From Mercenaria mercenaria (lineage: Eukaryota; Mollusca; Bivalvia; Venerida; Veneridae): a stretch of DNA of 64,000 nucleotides. This document shows positions 1 through 11,330 of this stretch, one piece after another. Made by a program: the position numbers and the translations under genes. Below the pieces are notes generated by a model. The model was not told the DNA's origin, did not search any database, and saw nothing but the letters and a program-made list of their open reading frames with translations. The stretch is from the NCBI RefSeq assembly GCF_021730395.1, contig NC_069376.1, forward strand, positions 16,401,001 through 16,465,000, in the 5' to 3' direction. Each line of letters opens with the position of its first letter. Positions within the stretch are counted from its first letter, which is position 1.

Positions 1-1510
1 TGACTCATAAGGTCTGCATATCGCCTTGATGAGGTGATCGTTTGACCCAAGTTTGATGAAAATCCTTCAAGGGGTTTAGGAGATATAGAGCAGACACAAA
101 ATGGAAGGTTCAAACCTTTGACCCTAAGTTGTGACCTTGACCTTGAGCCGGCATGATTGACTCATGGGTTCTGCACATCGTCTTGATGAGGTGATCATTT
201 GACCCAAGTTTTATAAAATTCCTTCAAGGGGTTTAAGAGATATAGAGCAGACACAAAATGGAAGGCTCAAACCTTTGACCTTGAGTTGTGACCTTGACCT
301 TGAGCTGGCATGGTTGACTCATAATTTCTGCACATCGTTCTGATGAGGTAATCATTTGACCCAAGTTTTATAAAATTCCTTCAAGGGGTTTAGGAGATAT
401 AGAGCGAACACGAAATGGAAGGCTCAAACCTTTGACCTTCAGTTGTGACCTTGACCTTGAGCCGACATGGCTGACTCATAAGGTCTGCATATCGCCTTGA
501 TGAGGTGATCGTTTGACCCAAGTTTGATGAAAATCCTTCAAGGGGTTTAGGAGATATAGAGCAGACACAAAATGGAAGGTTCAAACCTTTGACCCTAAGT
601 TGTGACCTTGACCTTGAGCCGGCATGACTGACTCATGGGTTCTGCACATCGTCTTGATGAGGTGATCATTTGACCCAAGTTTTATAAAATTCCTTCAAGG
701 GGTTTAAGAGATATAGAGCGGACACAAAATGGAAGGCTCAAACCTTTGACCTTGAGTTGTGACCTTGACCTTGAGCTGGCATGGTTGACTCATAATTTCT
801 GCACATCGTTCTGATGAGGTAATCATTTGACCCAAGTTTTATAAAATTCCTTCAAGGGGTTTAGGAGATATAGAGCGAACACGAAATGGAAGGCTCAAAC
901 CTTTGACCTTCAGTTGTGACCTTGACCTTGAGCCGACATGGCTGACTCATAAGGTCTGCATATCGCCTTGATGAGGTGATCGTTTGACCCAAGTTTGATG
1001 AAAATCCTTCAAGGGGTTTAGGAGATATAGAGCAGACACAAAATGGAAGGTTCAAACCTTTGACCCTAAGTTGTGACCTTGACCTTGAGCCGGCATGACT
1101 GACTCATGGGTTCTGCACATCGTCTTGATGAGGTGATCATTTGACCCAAGTTTTATAAAATTCCTTCAAGGGGTTTAAGAGATATAGAGCGGACACAAAA
1201 TGGAAGGCTCAAACCTTTGACCTTGAGTTGTGACCTTGACCTTGAGCCGGCATGGCTGACTCATAGGTTCTGCACATCGTCTTGATGAGATGATCATTTG
1301 ACCCAAGTTTTATAAAATTCCTTCAAGGGGTTTAGGAGATATAGAGCGGACACAAAATGGCAGGCTCAAACCTTCGACCTCGAGTTGTGACCTTGACCTT
1401 GAAACGACTAGGCCGACTCATGGGTTCTGCACATCGTCTTGATGAGGTGATCATTTGACCCAAGTTTCATGAAAATCCTTCGAGGGGTTTAGGAGATATG
1501 GACCGGACAC
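1..1510. repeat. 157-bp satellite with three-monomer higher-order repeat
   Basis: Tandem monomers start at 1, 158, 315, 472, 629, 786, 943, 1100, 1257 and 1414, a constant 157-bp step. The last is partial. Monomer types recur every third copy: AAGGTCTGCATATCG at 1, 472 and 943; GGGTTCTGCACATCG at 158, 629 and 1100; AATTTCTGCACATCG at 315 and 786. This gives a 471-bp higher-order unit. Copies from 1257 on leave the pattern and are more diverged. Each monomer carries GTGACCTTGACCTTGAG and CCTTCAAGGGGTTTA. The array runs off the left edge. Short reading frames here are periodic artefacts. Confidence 0.95.
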
Positions 1511-1612
1511 GATTTTGTTACGGACGGAAGGACGGACGGAAGGACGGACAGACGGACGGAAGGACGGACGGACGCAGACCATTCCTATAATCCCTCCGCC
1601 ACGGCGGGGGAT
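1511..1612. repeat. GGAC-rich tail and terminal hairpin of the satellite unit
   Basis: Imperfect GGACGGAC/GGAAGGAC repeats (about 1520-1575) are followed by CCCTCCGCCACGGCGGGGG, a short hairpin. The same kind of GGACGG tail closes related degenerate repeats at about 8100-8140 and 27805-27870, so it looks like the defined end of a dispersed family rather than random sequence. Confidence 0.7.
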
Positions 1613-2058
1613 TAAAAAGGTACTACCGGTCTTTCGTAGTTTTTATTCACAAATATTGCTTTTAACTCGTTGAACCATTTTGTATGTATATTGCATTGAT
1701 AATTATACACATGGAAGTATTTTCTTAAAAGGACTTATTACAGCTCCTGGCGTGCATATTCATTTAATATTTACACTAAGTACTTGAAATATCCAATCAG
1801 AATGTCAGCATCAACAAACTCAGTCAAAATATGCACTTGCTAAGACCAGCCTCGATATATTCTGAAAAAGATAAACAATACAATACAAAAAAAATTAAAA
1901 TGTACATCTGTATATAAAAAAGAAAAAATAGCTGTCTATAGTGTTTTATTGACATATTTGTTATATATTTAACGTTTTTTTCGTCAAAGAGCAGAACAGA
2001 AATAAGACGGGTATATATCGTGTACGACGGTAGTTTGTTTGTTTCTGCCTAGGTACAC
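1613..2058 (-). other. 3' flank of EF-hand gene C with poly(A) signal
   Basis: No reading frame is recognised. On the minus strand AATAAA lies at 1950-1945, about 110 bases past the gene C stop codon, a suitable poly(A) signal position. Confidence 0.45.
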
Positions 2059-2093
2059 CTACCGACCCTGTGCAAGCAAGCCATAAAAGAATT
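2059..2093 (-). CDS. Gene C last coding exon
   Basis: The acceptor GTGGTGCAG is followed by AA TTC in phase 1. The split codon supplies Glu at position 12 of the fourth EF loop, then FFYGLLAQGR and TAG at 2061-2059. Confidence 0.65.
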
Positions 2094-5000
2094 CTGCACC
2101 ACTGTCGTGGTTTCGAAGCAACAACGGCCAGGTGCAATTTGATTCAAAGTCATGGACGTTAACCATCTGGCCACAGAGTCCCGGGCTAGATGATGGGAAA
2201 GACTATAGTAACCAGGACCAGTGTGTTAAAGTATCTGTTGGTTATATAGCAGTAATTTGGTCAAAAATGTGCTTCAGTGGTGTAGACGGAAAAATGTCCC
2301 TAACGAAAGTAGGGTGTTTATTCTGCGGACCGCTTTTTGAAATGTGGCAGTATGAGGGTACCTGACTTCTGTTAACTTGCATTTCACTGCATACTATTCA
2401 ACGTCACTTTTTCTTTTCGTTTTCTTGAAGAAAATGCATGGATGTCTTGTGTATGTCAGAGTTAAAATCTAGAAACTATATCAAATATTGACCGGTCAGT
2501 AGTTCAAACTATGGACTGGCGATTCATTTATAGATGTCATGTGATAAAATTATTCTGACGCTGATGCAAAACAAATAAATGTGTATTGACCTACCTTTGT
2601 AATCTATTTTTCCATCTTGATTTTTGTCGGCTCTCTTTATAATACCATCTATCTCATCTTCAGACAAAGGGTTACCACTTGCTGAAATAGCGTGTCTTAA
2701 TTCTTCGCGTGTGATGAATCCATCTGGTTAGTATCAAGAACACGAAACGCAGTTCTTAATCTTTCTTCTTCAAAGTCCACTGAAATCATTTTGACTCGCA
2801 TAGCCTGGAAGTACTCCGCAAAATCTATGTATCCATCATCTGCAATAGATATTTATTTTTAATATTAGATTCTATTGTAATACTAGTATTCATTACTCAT
2901 GTTTCAGGATATTGACCTGTTATGGCACTCGGCGATTTTCGTGTAAATACGTATTATCGTTAGGCAATTCGGCTTTCTTCGGACGTAAAGCTCAACAAGC
3001 ATATGGGTATCGGTAAAAGCCGGGTAATGCCGAAATCGCCTACGTAGTAATACGTAGATTGTCGATTGCCATTACGAGTCCACGAACTTAATGAAATATC
3101 TTATATCAAACTCTAAAGGTTATAACACACTAAATAGTTGTTGTTCTTTATTCTATATAAAACTGACCTATTTCCAATGACCGCAGCACATATCAGGACC
3201 CATTTTAAATTTCCGTAACTTACATTTTCTTGAAGAATATTGTCAGTGTTAACTAAAAATCAAAAGAAAAGTGGGGGTCATGTTTGATGCAAGAAAAATA
3301 ATTTCAGTCAAACACACAAACTGCAAAATCAGCTAAAAAATGAGACCCCAAATTATACTGGTGGTGTATGATCTAAGTTTCCATGAAAAAATTGTCATGT
3401 TGTTATTTCATTATCAAAATGCTACCTACATGTCGAGCATAGATCTGTCATGTGATTTTAGCCAAAAAATTGCAAAGAAAAGGAAAATAGCTCTACAGAG
3501 CAAAACAACTGAGGACTATTTGCGTCCGCCATTATGCGACTTAGTGTCTGTATGCCTAAAGCTGCATGACCCCAGATTTATGGCAACTGTTTCAAAAGGG
3601 TTTCTTGCAGTGTAAGTAATTGCAACAAATACAAATTCGTGCATTTTAGGAACCTCTTTTATTTACAATAAACTCTCAACGGCGTTTAATGAATGAATTT
3701 AATATGACTTAGGATTTTAGCTGTATTTTGTATCTTGAACATTAAAACAGCAAGTTAAACAATATTGGCTTCTCAATTTCGATATGATCATATCAATTAC
3801 TCTGTTTGCTTTCTAAATCATTTGTGTTTATCTTAAGCATTGCTTCTTTAATTAATAAACGAATGACACAATGTCACAGAGGCATGAAGTAGATCCCGCA
3901 CATTCACCTGAAATGAATGCAATACAGAATATGTTCTACAGACATCTATTAGTCACAGAAGATTTACAACGTAAACCATAATTTACCTTTCTTTTACTGT
4001 TTCACCAGAAAATCTTATTTCAAAATATCGCATTTGATATTTTCTACTTAAACGTGTCTGTGATTCATAAATGGAATCTTATTGTTCCCCTGAAGTGAAT
4101 ACGTCTATTCGTGTTTTTTATATCTTTTAAATAGCCTGAAAATAAATAAATTCTATTTGCAATTTCCATAAAAAATCGATCATTTCTTCTAAAATTTCCT
4201 TTTATCTTTTTTTTTTTTATATTTGTACCGTTTGCATCATGTTGACCCACAATTTCTTCAAGATCTGTCTTCGAGGGATTGAAACCAGCAAGTTTGTATG
4301 CTCTCGCAATTTCTCGTTTTGATATCTTGCCGTCTCCATTCTCATCCAGTGCAGAGAAGGATTGAAGAATTACTATAAATAGAGACAAAAAAAAAAAAAG
4401 AACAATGTTTATAGTCATGTGACTTGAAATTCTAAAGAGAATTTCGCATAAAATAAATCAAATCAGTTTTGTAGACGTTCAAACCGGACAATTTAGATAT
4501 GTTTAAACAGTAATCAAATTCAAATTTCGCTCTTTTTTAAATGTAAAAAAAAAAATACTATTCGATTTTTTTTTTTATTTTGATAAAGGCTATGTGGCTG
4601 AAACGATTATAAGATAAAACAGAGTGAAATCTAGTGTCTCATAGCCAACAATATCGCTGAAAACAGTGTGATCATATAAATTTTACTTAATTAACGTCCC
4701 TTCTATGCTTCCTCAAGTGCCGAGAGTGACTAACGGATTCTAAAATACATATTTAAAAACGCACGCACACACACACATTTTATCATGCGGCAAACTATAT
4801 ATAATAAGAAATCACGTTTATCGTAGATAAATTTTTGGTAGTTTTCTTTCGGACGAGTCGATATTTACCCCAACACCGTGTCAGTTTGGTTATATCTAAT
4901 CCCCGTACCGTACCCATACCGTACATCCGTATTCGGGAACTATAGGTTTTGTTTGGAGAATTGCGGAATTTAAACCTACATCATTCTATGACATCAAAAT

Positions 5001-6196
5001 TCTTCAGAAACACTTAAAAATCCGCTAATTAAGAAATTTGCCGTTTGATAATTTGATATATCTTAGAGTCATTTGGTTAAACACTGAAAAGTTCCGTAAC
5101 ATTTGTCGAGAAGCCTTTAACATGCACTCTTCAAACTTGTGGGGTGATTGGCTGAATGGAGTAGATAACCCCTATTGCTTTTAAGATCAGTATATTAAAG
5201 GGAAAGGACGCAGCAGCCGAAATGAATTCTTCCTATAGAAAAACAGAAAAAAAAAACAGTTTCTTCAGTCACACTTATTCCAGATTTTCCTCTGGTGAGC
5301 GACCTAGGGTCATTTGATCTTCATGTTAACTATCTTTGCCTTAAGCTGTGGACAAATACAGAATACTGTCAATAGTTTGGCTGAATATATGCCCTTGTTT
5401 GAAATAAAAATTGATTACGTCTTTCGTACCAACCTACCTTGTATAAATGCCCGCCACACCCCGCCTCGTTGTAATTTGATTTAAGCCAAATCTATTACTG
5501 TAACCTATCAATTTTCTTTTTGTTTTAGATTAGCTGGACATAACCAAATGTATGTGCAGAGTTTGATTTAATTCTGTTATGTCAAACTCAATAAAAAAAA
5601 GCAGAAATACCAACTTAAGCTCAACAAAAATATAAAAAATACAAGTATTCTTTATTTTTACAAAATCAATTTCTTTTGATTTCTCTGAGAATGTTCACTA
5701 GTTATATACTATTAGTTTTCTGTTATAAAAAAATGCTTAGATATCAAATTCATGCTGGTATTTGTACTTTACAGAAATATATTTTAGGAGTATGAAAATT
5801 TTGAAAAATGTTAAAATTAGCATCATATGTAGGAGCAAATAAAATTGAAACAGTGCTGGTGACCTAGTATTTTTATTTCATTTTATCAATGCATAACATG
5901 ATTTTGTAATACAGGACATGTCATCAAAATCTGTTACTGGGAAAAAATATGAAACTGTAGCGCTTATCTTTAACTGATATATTATACACATAAACCTTAA
6001 ACAGAGTTTATCGAAGTGTCCCACGTCGCAAACTACACATAAACATTGGAAACTACGACAACTTACATTTTAGCTGGTCTTCTTTCAAGTAGCATTCTTT
6101 GGCTAGACACTCAGTCTCCGGTTTCTTGGCAAATGTTCTTTGAACACGGAATTTGAAGTACATTGAATGAAATCTACCACGCGCGCGTTCCGACAT
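2059..6196 (-). CDS. EF-hand gene C: four-EF-hand calmodulin-like paralogue with a 1-bp frameshift
   Basis: Five-exon model without gene B's phosphosite exon: 6196-6067, 4372-4229, 2839-2595 and 2093-2059, i.e. four coding exons with all introns in phase 1. The predicted protein would be about 184 residues if the frame were intact. EF loops are DENGDGKISKRE, DANDDGYIDFAE, a third disrupted loop (DTN then a lost base), and DKNQDGKIDYKE, completed across the last splice junction. The C-terminus reads EFFYGLLAQGR then stop. It is closest to gene B (same 144-nt EF exon, 245 versus 246 nt in the next). Role by family: calcium sensing or buffering. The deletion in exon 3 gives a stop about eight codons later. 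It is either a recent pseudogene or an assembly error, since the rest is well conserved. The start is uncertain: 6196 is the simplest ATG, but a phase-2 acceptor at about 6149 would also allow splicing from an upstream exon. Confidence 0.72.
2595..2839 (-). CDS. Gene C third coding exon (EF2 end, EF3, EF4 start), frameshifted
   Basis: Acceptor TCTATTGCAG, donor AAAG|GTAGGT. It is 245 nt where the gene B homologue is 246. The reading is DGYIDFAEYF...RVLDTN, then one base is missing near 2726-2730. In the shifted frame it continues DGFITREELRHAISASG and DKNQDGKIDYK. As written, the frame meets TAA shortly after the gap. Confidence 0.8.
2905..3088. mobile_element. Degenerate TTAA-type MITE in gene C intron
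   Basis: CCTGTTATGGCACTCGGCGA at the left and GATTGCCATTACGAGTCC at the right, followed by TTAA at 3088-3091, match the terminal pattern of the better copy at 52359-52563. The interior has the same CGGCATT/CGGTAAAAGCC style. Family membership is inferred from these ends. Confidence 0.55.
3092..4228. other. Intron of gene C, nothing further recognised
   Basis: AT-rich sequence. A 91-codon plus-strand frame at 3340-3615 has no recognisable motif and no supporting signals, so it is not called. Confidence 0.4.
4229..4372 (-). CDS. Gene C second coding exon (EF1 and start of EF2)
   Basis: 144 nt, phase 1 in and out. Acceptor TTTATAG|TA, donor AACG|GTACAA. It encodes ILQSFSALDENGDGKISKRE and then a helix ending GQHDAN. 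Length and phase are identical to the homologous exons of genes A and B. Confidence 0.85.
4373..6066. other. Intron of gene C, nothing further recognised
   Basis: AT-rich sequence with short A/T runs, a CA-rich stretch near 4760-4777 and a TACCGTACCGTACCCATACC run near 4902-4925. No coding or element signature is seen. Confidence 0.4.
6067..6196 (-). CDS. Gene C first coding exon (linker)
   Basis: Open from ATG at 6196 to donor AAAT|GTAAGT. It ends ECLAKECYLKEDQLK, parallel to the gene B linker exon (EDCLTKDPNLREDQVK). The basic start MSERARGRFHS is unsupported by homology. An alternative is splicing into the middle of this exon at AAAG|A near 6149. Confidence 0.6.
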
Positions 6197-6753
6197 AGCT
6201 GTATAGCATATGACCGTTCTGAAGACACTGAACACGCGAGAAACCCGTTCTTCTAAAATGAACAATAACACTTAAAAGCAAAAAAGTGTCTTAACAATGC
6301 CAAAATTATTCAAATTAACGGTTAATCCCGCATAAAAGTATGAGCAAAAACAACAACAGTAATTTCAAATACATATATAGCTAGTAATCCATAAATATTT
6401 CTGAATTACAGATATTAACTTTAGACGGTTAGTTTTGACATGTATGTAATGCAAATTGCTGATTTTATACTCACATTCTGTTAAACGTGTAAAATTAAGA
6501 TTCAATACCATTTTTGTCTACGCCAAAGGGATTAGCAAGATTTCATGCTGACTTGATATTGCCTAATCCACAAGCGATTCATCGGTGAATGAATGTATTT
6601 AACACGCATTTTCAAAATATCAAAGGAGTTTCCGCTTTTGAATAGATTATTTGATGTTAAGAGAAAATTAATGTTTATAAATAAAACATATCAAAGTGTC
6701 TGTTGTGTAGCATGCACGACATATGTAAGACTGATATATACCCTGTCAAAATA

Positions 6754-7049
6754 TTTGTTTGTTTGTTTGTTTTGGGTTTTAACGCCGTTTTTCAACAGTA
6801 TTTCAGTCATGTAACGGCGGGCAGTTAACCTAACTAGTGTTCCTGGATTCTGTACCAGTACAAACCTGTTCTCCGCAAGTAACTGCCAACTTCCCCACAT
6901 GAATTATCAGAGGTGGAGGACTAATGATTTCAGACACAATGTCGTTTATCAAATAGTCACGGAGAACATAGGCCCCGCCCGAGGATCGAACTCGCGACCC
7001 AGCGGTCCGTAGACCAACGCTCTTACCTACTGAACTAAGCGGGCGGGTT
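6754..7049 (-). mobile_element. tRNA-derived SINE with 12-bp target duplication
   Basis: The head is on the right: minus strand from about 7044 reads a tRNA-like body with A box TAGTTCAGTAGGTAAGAGC and B box GAGTTCGATCC. The tail on the left is (CAAA)n on the minus strand. The element is flanked by the perfect 12-bp repeat CCTGTCAAAATA at 6742-6753 and 7050-7061, so both ends are exact and the insertion is fairly young. A decayed relative lies at 37130-37366. Confidence 0.9.
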
Positions 7050-7555
7050 CCTGTCAAAATAATTTATAACATTGCAACTGGTATCAATATCCCGCACATA
7101 CTAGTATATATTAAACAAGTATTGTTTGGTTTGCCGGTTAGTAGTCGAAACTATTGCCCTAGGTTCCAAGTTATGACAATTGACCAAAAAGGCATTTTAT
7201 ATAAGTGTTTAATATATGACATAAGATAAGTAAATTTTCATAATGTTTTTCTTCAACATTTGACTTAAGCCCAGAAAACTTTAGCATTAAACTATAGACG
7301 GGCACTAGCTGCAACTATTGGCAAGGAATTTATTTAAGAAATAGTGTAATATTTTGTGCTATTGATCGGTAAATATCGTTCGAAAGTACTTTTCTGGGCC
7401 AGAATCAAAACTTGAAGAAAAAAATCCAAAAAAAAAATAGTTCTGATATCACTTTTGAGAGTACCGCGAAAACTTTCGAAAAATTTACCACTTGGAAACG
7501 TTGCGAAGAAATTCACGAAACAGCAGACATAAATTTCTATGTTCCCCAAGAGACG

Positions 7556-7655
7556 TCACTATAGTAATGTAAAGATATACAAGTAAATGATTATAGCAAT
7601 AGTCACTATAGCAATGTAAAGATATACAAGTAAATGATTATTGCAGTGGCAATTA
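7556..7655. repeat. Two-copy 49-bp tandem duplication
   Basis: ATGTAAAGATATACAAGTAA plus flanks occurs twice in direct succession, with nearly identical copies. Confidence 0.7.
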
Positions 7656-7679
7656 TACAGAAACCCCTACCGGTAAAAA

Positions 7680-8330
7680 AATACTTGAGTTTGATTTAAG
7701 TGACCATGACATTTGACCGACAACCATGGGTCAAATGCGTGACCCATAGTCTAATCATGGGGAATATTTCTGTGTAGTACCAAAAATCTTTCAAGGCACT
7801 TGAAATTAATGTTGTAGCAACAAATTTTTACTTGACCTTGAACAGTGACCTTGACTTTAACCAACAAGCATAAATTATGCGTTGAAAAATTGCTTCATCA
7901 TGGGGAAAGTTTGTGTGTAACGCTTAGTGATCCATAAATGCATATAAAAGTGAAGCAGAAACATTTTCACTTGATATTCAATAGTGACCTGAACTTGGAC
8001 CTGCGTACATAAGTTATATATACTTTCATAATCTACATATTGCCTTCTATACACATACTAGGTTTTATGAACCTGTCTTGAATACTTTTGAGTTAGCGGA
8101 ATATCAAAATTTGTGGACGGAAAGACAGACGGGCGGACGAACGAACGTTCTTTCATATTGGTATTTATGTCACGGGCTACTCTTTTGTTCTCTCTATTGT
8201 TCTTTAGCCAGGAAAAGAAAAAATAGCCACATAAAAGCTTATGGAATGAATGACATCAAAGAAAAAGTACTGTTACCTATTGTTCCTATAGCCACGTAAG
8301 TATGCAAATGTAAGGTCTGACGGACGGAGC
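7680..8330. repeat. Degenerate GACCTTGACC-type dispersed repeat with GGACGG tail
   Basis: Two or three poorly conserved units carry phrases such as TGACCTTGACTTTAACC and CATGGGGAAAGTTTGTGTG, ending in GGACGGAAAGACAGACGGG. The structure resembles the satellite at 1-1612 but is much more diverged. Confidence 0.55.
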
Positions 8331-8833
8331 CATTCCTAAATTCCCACTAAAGCACAAATTATTCTCATTGGCTGATACGGAAATGTATGTCATCCGATTA
8401 AAGACTAAAGTCGTGTAACACGTACCCGGTCCAAACAAAAAAACCGCTACTGTGTGCAGATAAAGGGGTTTGTCCCTTTATATGGTACAAACCGTATTGT
8501 TCTTGTTTTACCCCGATCGTGGTATATTACCCTGACCAAGGTAATTTACCCCGATCGCGAGATGTGCCCAGCCTGTTAAACACAAACACAAAAAAAACTC
8601 GTGTGAATATTGGCGCATGCGCATACACTTATACTACACGCTTTTGCATACTGCTTAGCAACAAGAACCCCACCTGGGCCTTAAACTAAAAATAAAAAGA
8701 GCAACGCCAATAATTTTGTCATGGATCCATTTTACACACCAATAGAATGACGATGCGTCATAATAACAGAAGACTGACATCCATTTATTCAATCAGTGCG
8801 GCCACTGATAATCTTCTTAACAAGTGACCAACT
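8331..8833. other. No gene recognised
   Basis: The stretch contains TTACCCCGATCG repeats near 8509-8560 and a GATGTGCCCAGCC phrase shared with about 32588-32602, probably old repeat remnants. Confidence 0.35.
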
Positions 8834-9290
8834 CACGGTGCACAATCACGTGGTCTATGACGTCATGCTATAGGTATCGCGCCAAGCATTTTTTGTCAAC
8901 AAAGCGTCGATTCAAAAAGAAAATTCGTCGTAAGTATTTTGTTATGAATTTTTGTAAAATGTCTTTAGTATGTTGCAAGTCCTTTTATAGATGCGTACCT
9001 CCGATCACACAGCATCTGCCCGTGTCTGCTTTAGTTTGGCTGGAAAACGGGACAAACTGACCAAAATCTCAAAATCGCTCATGTTATTGCTCCAAGCCGA
9101 TTCCAGAACCGCATTAAAACCAGCTTTCTCTTGCTAAAGTCTTCAAATGGCCGTTTTGGTTTGGTACTTTTTGTCTTCAAACATCCGCTGATTGATTATT
9201 TTTCACGTTAAAGGTGTTATTTTCAGGCATAAAAAGATATGATATTGCGGCAAGTTCTAAAAGATAAATGCTATCGCAACAAGTTGAAAC
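8834..9290 (+). promoter_or_regulatory. Promoter and first exon, copy 1 of a 457-bp inverted duplication
   Basis: It holds CACGTG at 8847-8852 and a full cAMP-response palindrome TGACGTCA at 8858-8865. A short exon ends at 8929 with donor TCGTC|GTAAGT, then intron sequence follows. The exon is open in phase 2 toward the acceptor at 9621 but has no ATG, so it is probably 5' UTR. The same 457 bp recurs inverted at 12747-13203 with only a few differences, including the promoter motifs and donor. Alternative: a MITE carrying promoter-like motifs. Confidence 0.6.
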
Positions 9291-9621
9291 TGTTGTGTGC
9301 AATGACGGTGGCTTGAAAGGTTTGAGCTAGATTTTCAGGTTAAAACAAAGGCTTTAAAGCATGATAAATATGTTTATGTGTTGATATAGAGCGGTATATT
9401 CGCGAGGCTATTATTTTTTATATACGCGATTTTCACTTAATAAGCACACATTCAAGACACAAGCGTAATAATTATTTCTTGCTTAACGCAAATTTTAAAA
9501 ATCTCGAAAAGATTACCTACGCAAAATCAACGCAGTATATAGCTTTAGTATTCAATTTTCAAATTAGCTTTTTTTCTCAATCATAATAAATAAGATGGCT
9601 AACGGTGTTTTTTATTTGCAG

Positions 9622-9739
9622 ATTCAAACGCAGAATGGCTGATGAAGGCAGGACAAACGTGTGCAGCCAGAGTGGCAAGGCTTTCCGCCAGAGGCGAAAT
9701 TTGCATACGCTCGAGAAAAGTCACACAGAAACGTTTCCC
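9622..9739 (+). pseudogene. Decayed C2H2 zinc-finger exon, part 1
   Basis: Acceptor TTTTTATTTGCAG at 9621. The open frame gives MADEGRTNV and then CSQSGKAFRQRRNLHTLEKS followed by HT, a Krüppel-type finger layout with the second Cys replaced by Ser. It ends at TAG soon after ETFP. It lies downstream of promoter copy 1 and joins that first exon in phase 2. Broken fingers argue for a host zinc-finger pseudogene. Confidence 0.55.
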
Positions 9740-10358
9740 TAGGGGTTTCAGCTCTCGATAGGCATTGGTAACTATTTTCTGTAATTTTATATCTGTGTAG
9801 CAAATGGACAGAAAATGGGCCATATATGCGAAGTTTGAACTTTTTAGTTTTGATAACATTCAGAAGCTTTTGAAAATAATGTGCATTTTCTTTAAAATTA
9901 TAACTTTATAAATTTTATACCTTGGAATCTCGAAGACGTGTGACACACTAAACTCCTGTAGGAATAACTTAATGACCGAATAACTGTAGTGTATGAATCA
10001 GTTTATTACAGGAGAATATATACTGAAATTACAGCTGGTAAAAAATGAAACAGTTTACTTGTAAATCAATGGAAAATTATCAACCGATCCTTTACGTTTT
10101 TTGAGTGTATTTACGAAATATTTGATCTGTTTATCCTATGCTCAGTTGCATCAGCATCAGCAACATTCAGAGGACGGCCGCCATACAAGCTCTTGGCCTC
10201 TCCTCTTGTGAATACAACAATTCTGAAGAAAATGACTATAAGTTTGGTATATATCTAAAACATGGTTCCCAAATATGCAGATAATTACGACAAAAGTGCA
10301 TAATATATTTTATTTAAAATTTGGAAAGTATCACAGCATTATTTCTATTAATTTTCAG

Positions 10359-10531
10359 ATGAAGAGAGCATAAGTTCACACTTAAACGTTCACGACAGGA
10401 GAGGGAACAATCCTCGCACTTTCAGTTCTGACATTTCCGGCTATCTGGTGATGACCCGTTACGAACTCACCGAGCACATGCGGAGTCATGAAGACAACCG
10501 GAGTCTGCCTGCATACAATGTGGTGCATTGA
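10359..10531 (+). pseudogene. Decayed C2H2 zinc-finger exon, part 2
   Basis: Acceptor TTAATTTTCAG. The frame reads ISSHLNVHDRRG, then SDISGYLVMTRYELTEHMRS and HEDNRS. Spacing and LTEHMRSHE match C2H2 fingers, but the metal-binding cysteines are lost (Ser or Ala in their places). TGA at 10529. It continues the zinc-finger fragment at 9622. Confidence 0.55.
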
Positions 10532-11330
10532 ATAAGCACAGGCCATTCCTGAATCGGGATATAAGGCAACGTCGCAGGAATGTTTGTGTAATTTAAACCA
10601 GTGAATACTTTGAAAAATTGATGAAGACATGTTGATCTTAATTTTTTGTGGTACATTCTGGTCATTGTGTCAAATAGCATTTTTGGCATGATGCAACCCT
10701 CGTGCCTCTCTTTTTTTGTTCTTAAGCGGCTTTCAAATTTAAATATCTGTTACTATCAAAGCCATTGACTTGTAACATTAAATAGTTATTTGCTATCAAA
10801 GTCTACACCAATGAAACGATTCCTGCTTCTTTGTTTGAATTTGACAGAGTTATGTCCGTTTCAACTAAGAATGTTTTGGTTAAAGATTTTGATAAAGTCA
10901 AATATCGCTGTTAGTATCTGACTTTTCTGAATTTTTGGGACATAATACATTATTTTACAATCATTGTTTACGTATTATTATACATGAAGTTACATGTCAT
11001 TAAAAATAATAAAATTGAAGCTGACAGTTCTGGAATGTGTTAGTTGTAAAATGTTACAGATGTTTAAACGAAAAGTTCAATCTACATCATGATACATGGC
11101 CTTAAAGGCTTAAGAGAAATAACTGTGTAATAACTAAAATTTTTAACATAAAGAAATTCTTCAAATTTTGTCTGTTGACTCATGATAATGTCTGAAATAG
11201 CATTTTGAAAGAAACTTCTGATGTCAGCAGTCTGAATTTTTAGTCGAAAAGAAGAAATGTCAATTAACACGCCAACATGCTGTGTATCATCAGTTGTCGA
11301 GTCCACTTTCTAATTTCATTCTGCCTTGCA
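10532..11330. other. No gene recognised
   Basis: AT-rich spacer between converging fragments. Short frames carry no motif. Confidence 0.4.

Noticed and set aside
390-1055. Two identical 64-codon minus frames
   Set aside because: They lie in the satellite exactly 471 bp apart and reflect the higher-order repeat, not genes.
6960-7044. Functional tRNA gene
   Set aside because: A and B boxes are present, but the sequence is the head of a SINE with a target duplication. The acceptor stem and anticodon arm are imperfect. The same reasoning applies at 18165 and 35400.
10174-10226. Alternative last exon for gene B (ELLYSQEERPRACMAAVL then stop)
   Set aside because: It fits in phase with an acceptable acceptor, but the exon at 14701-14664 is nearer, has a stronger acceptor and gives the usual EFV after the loop.
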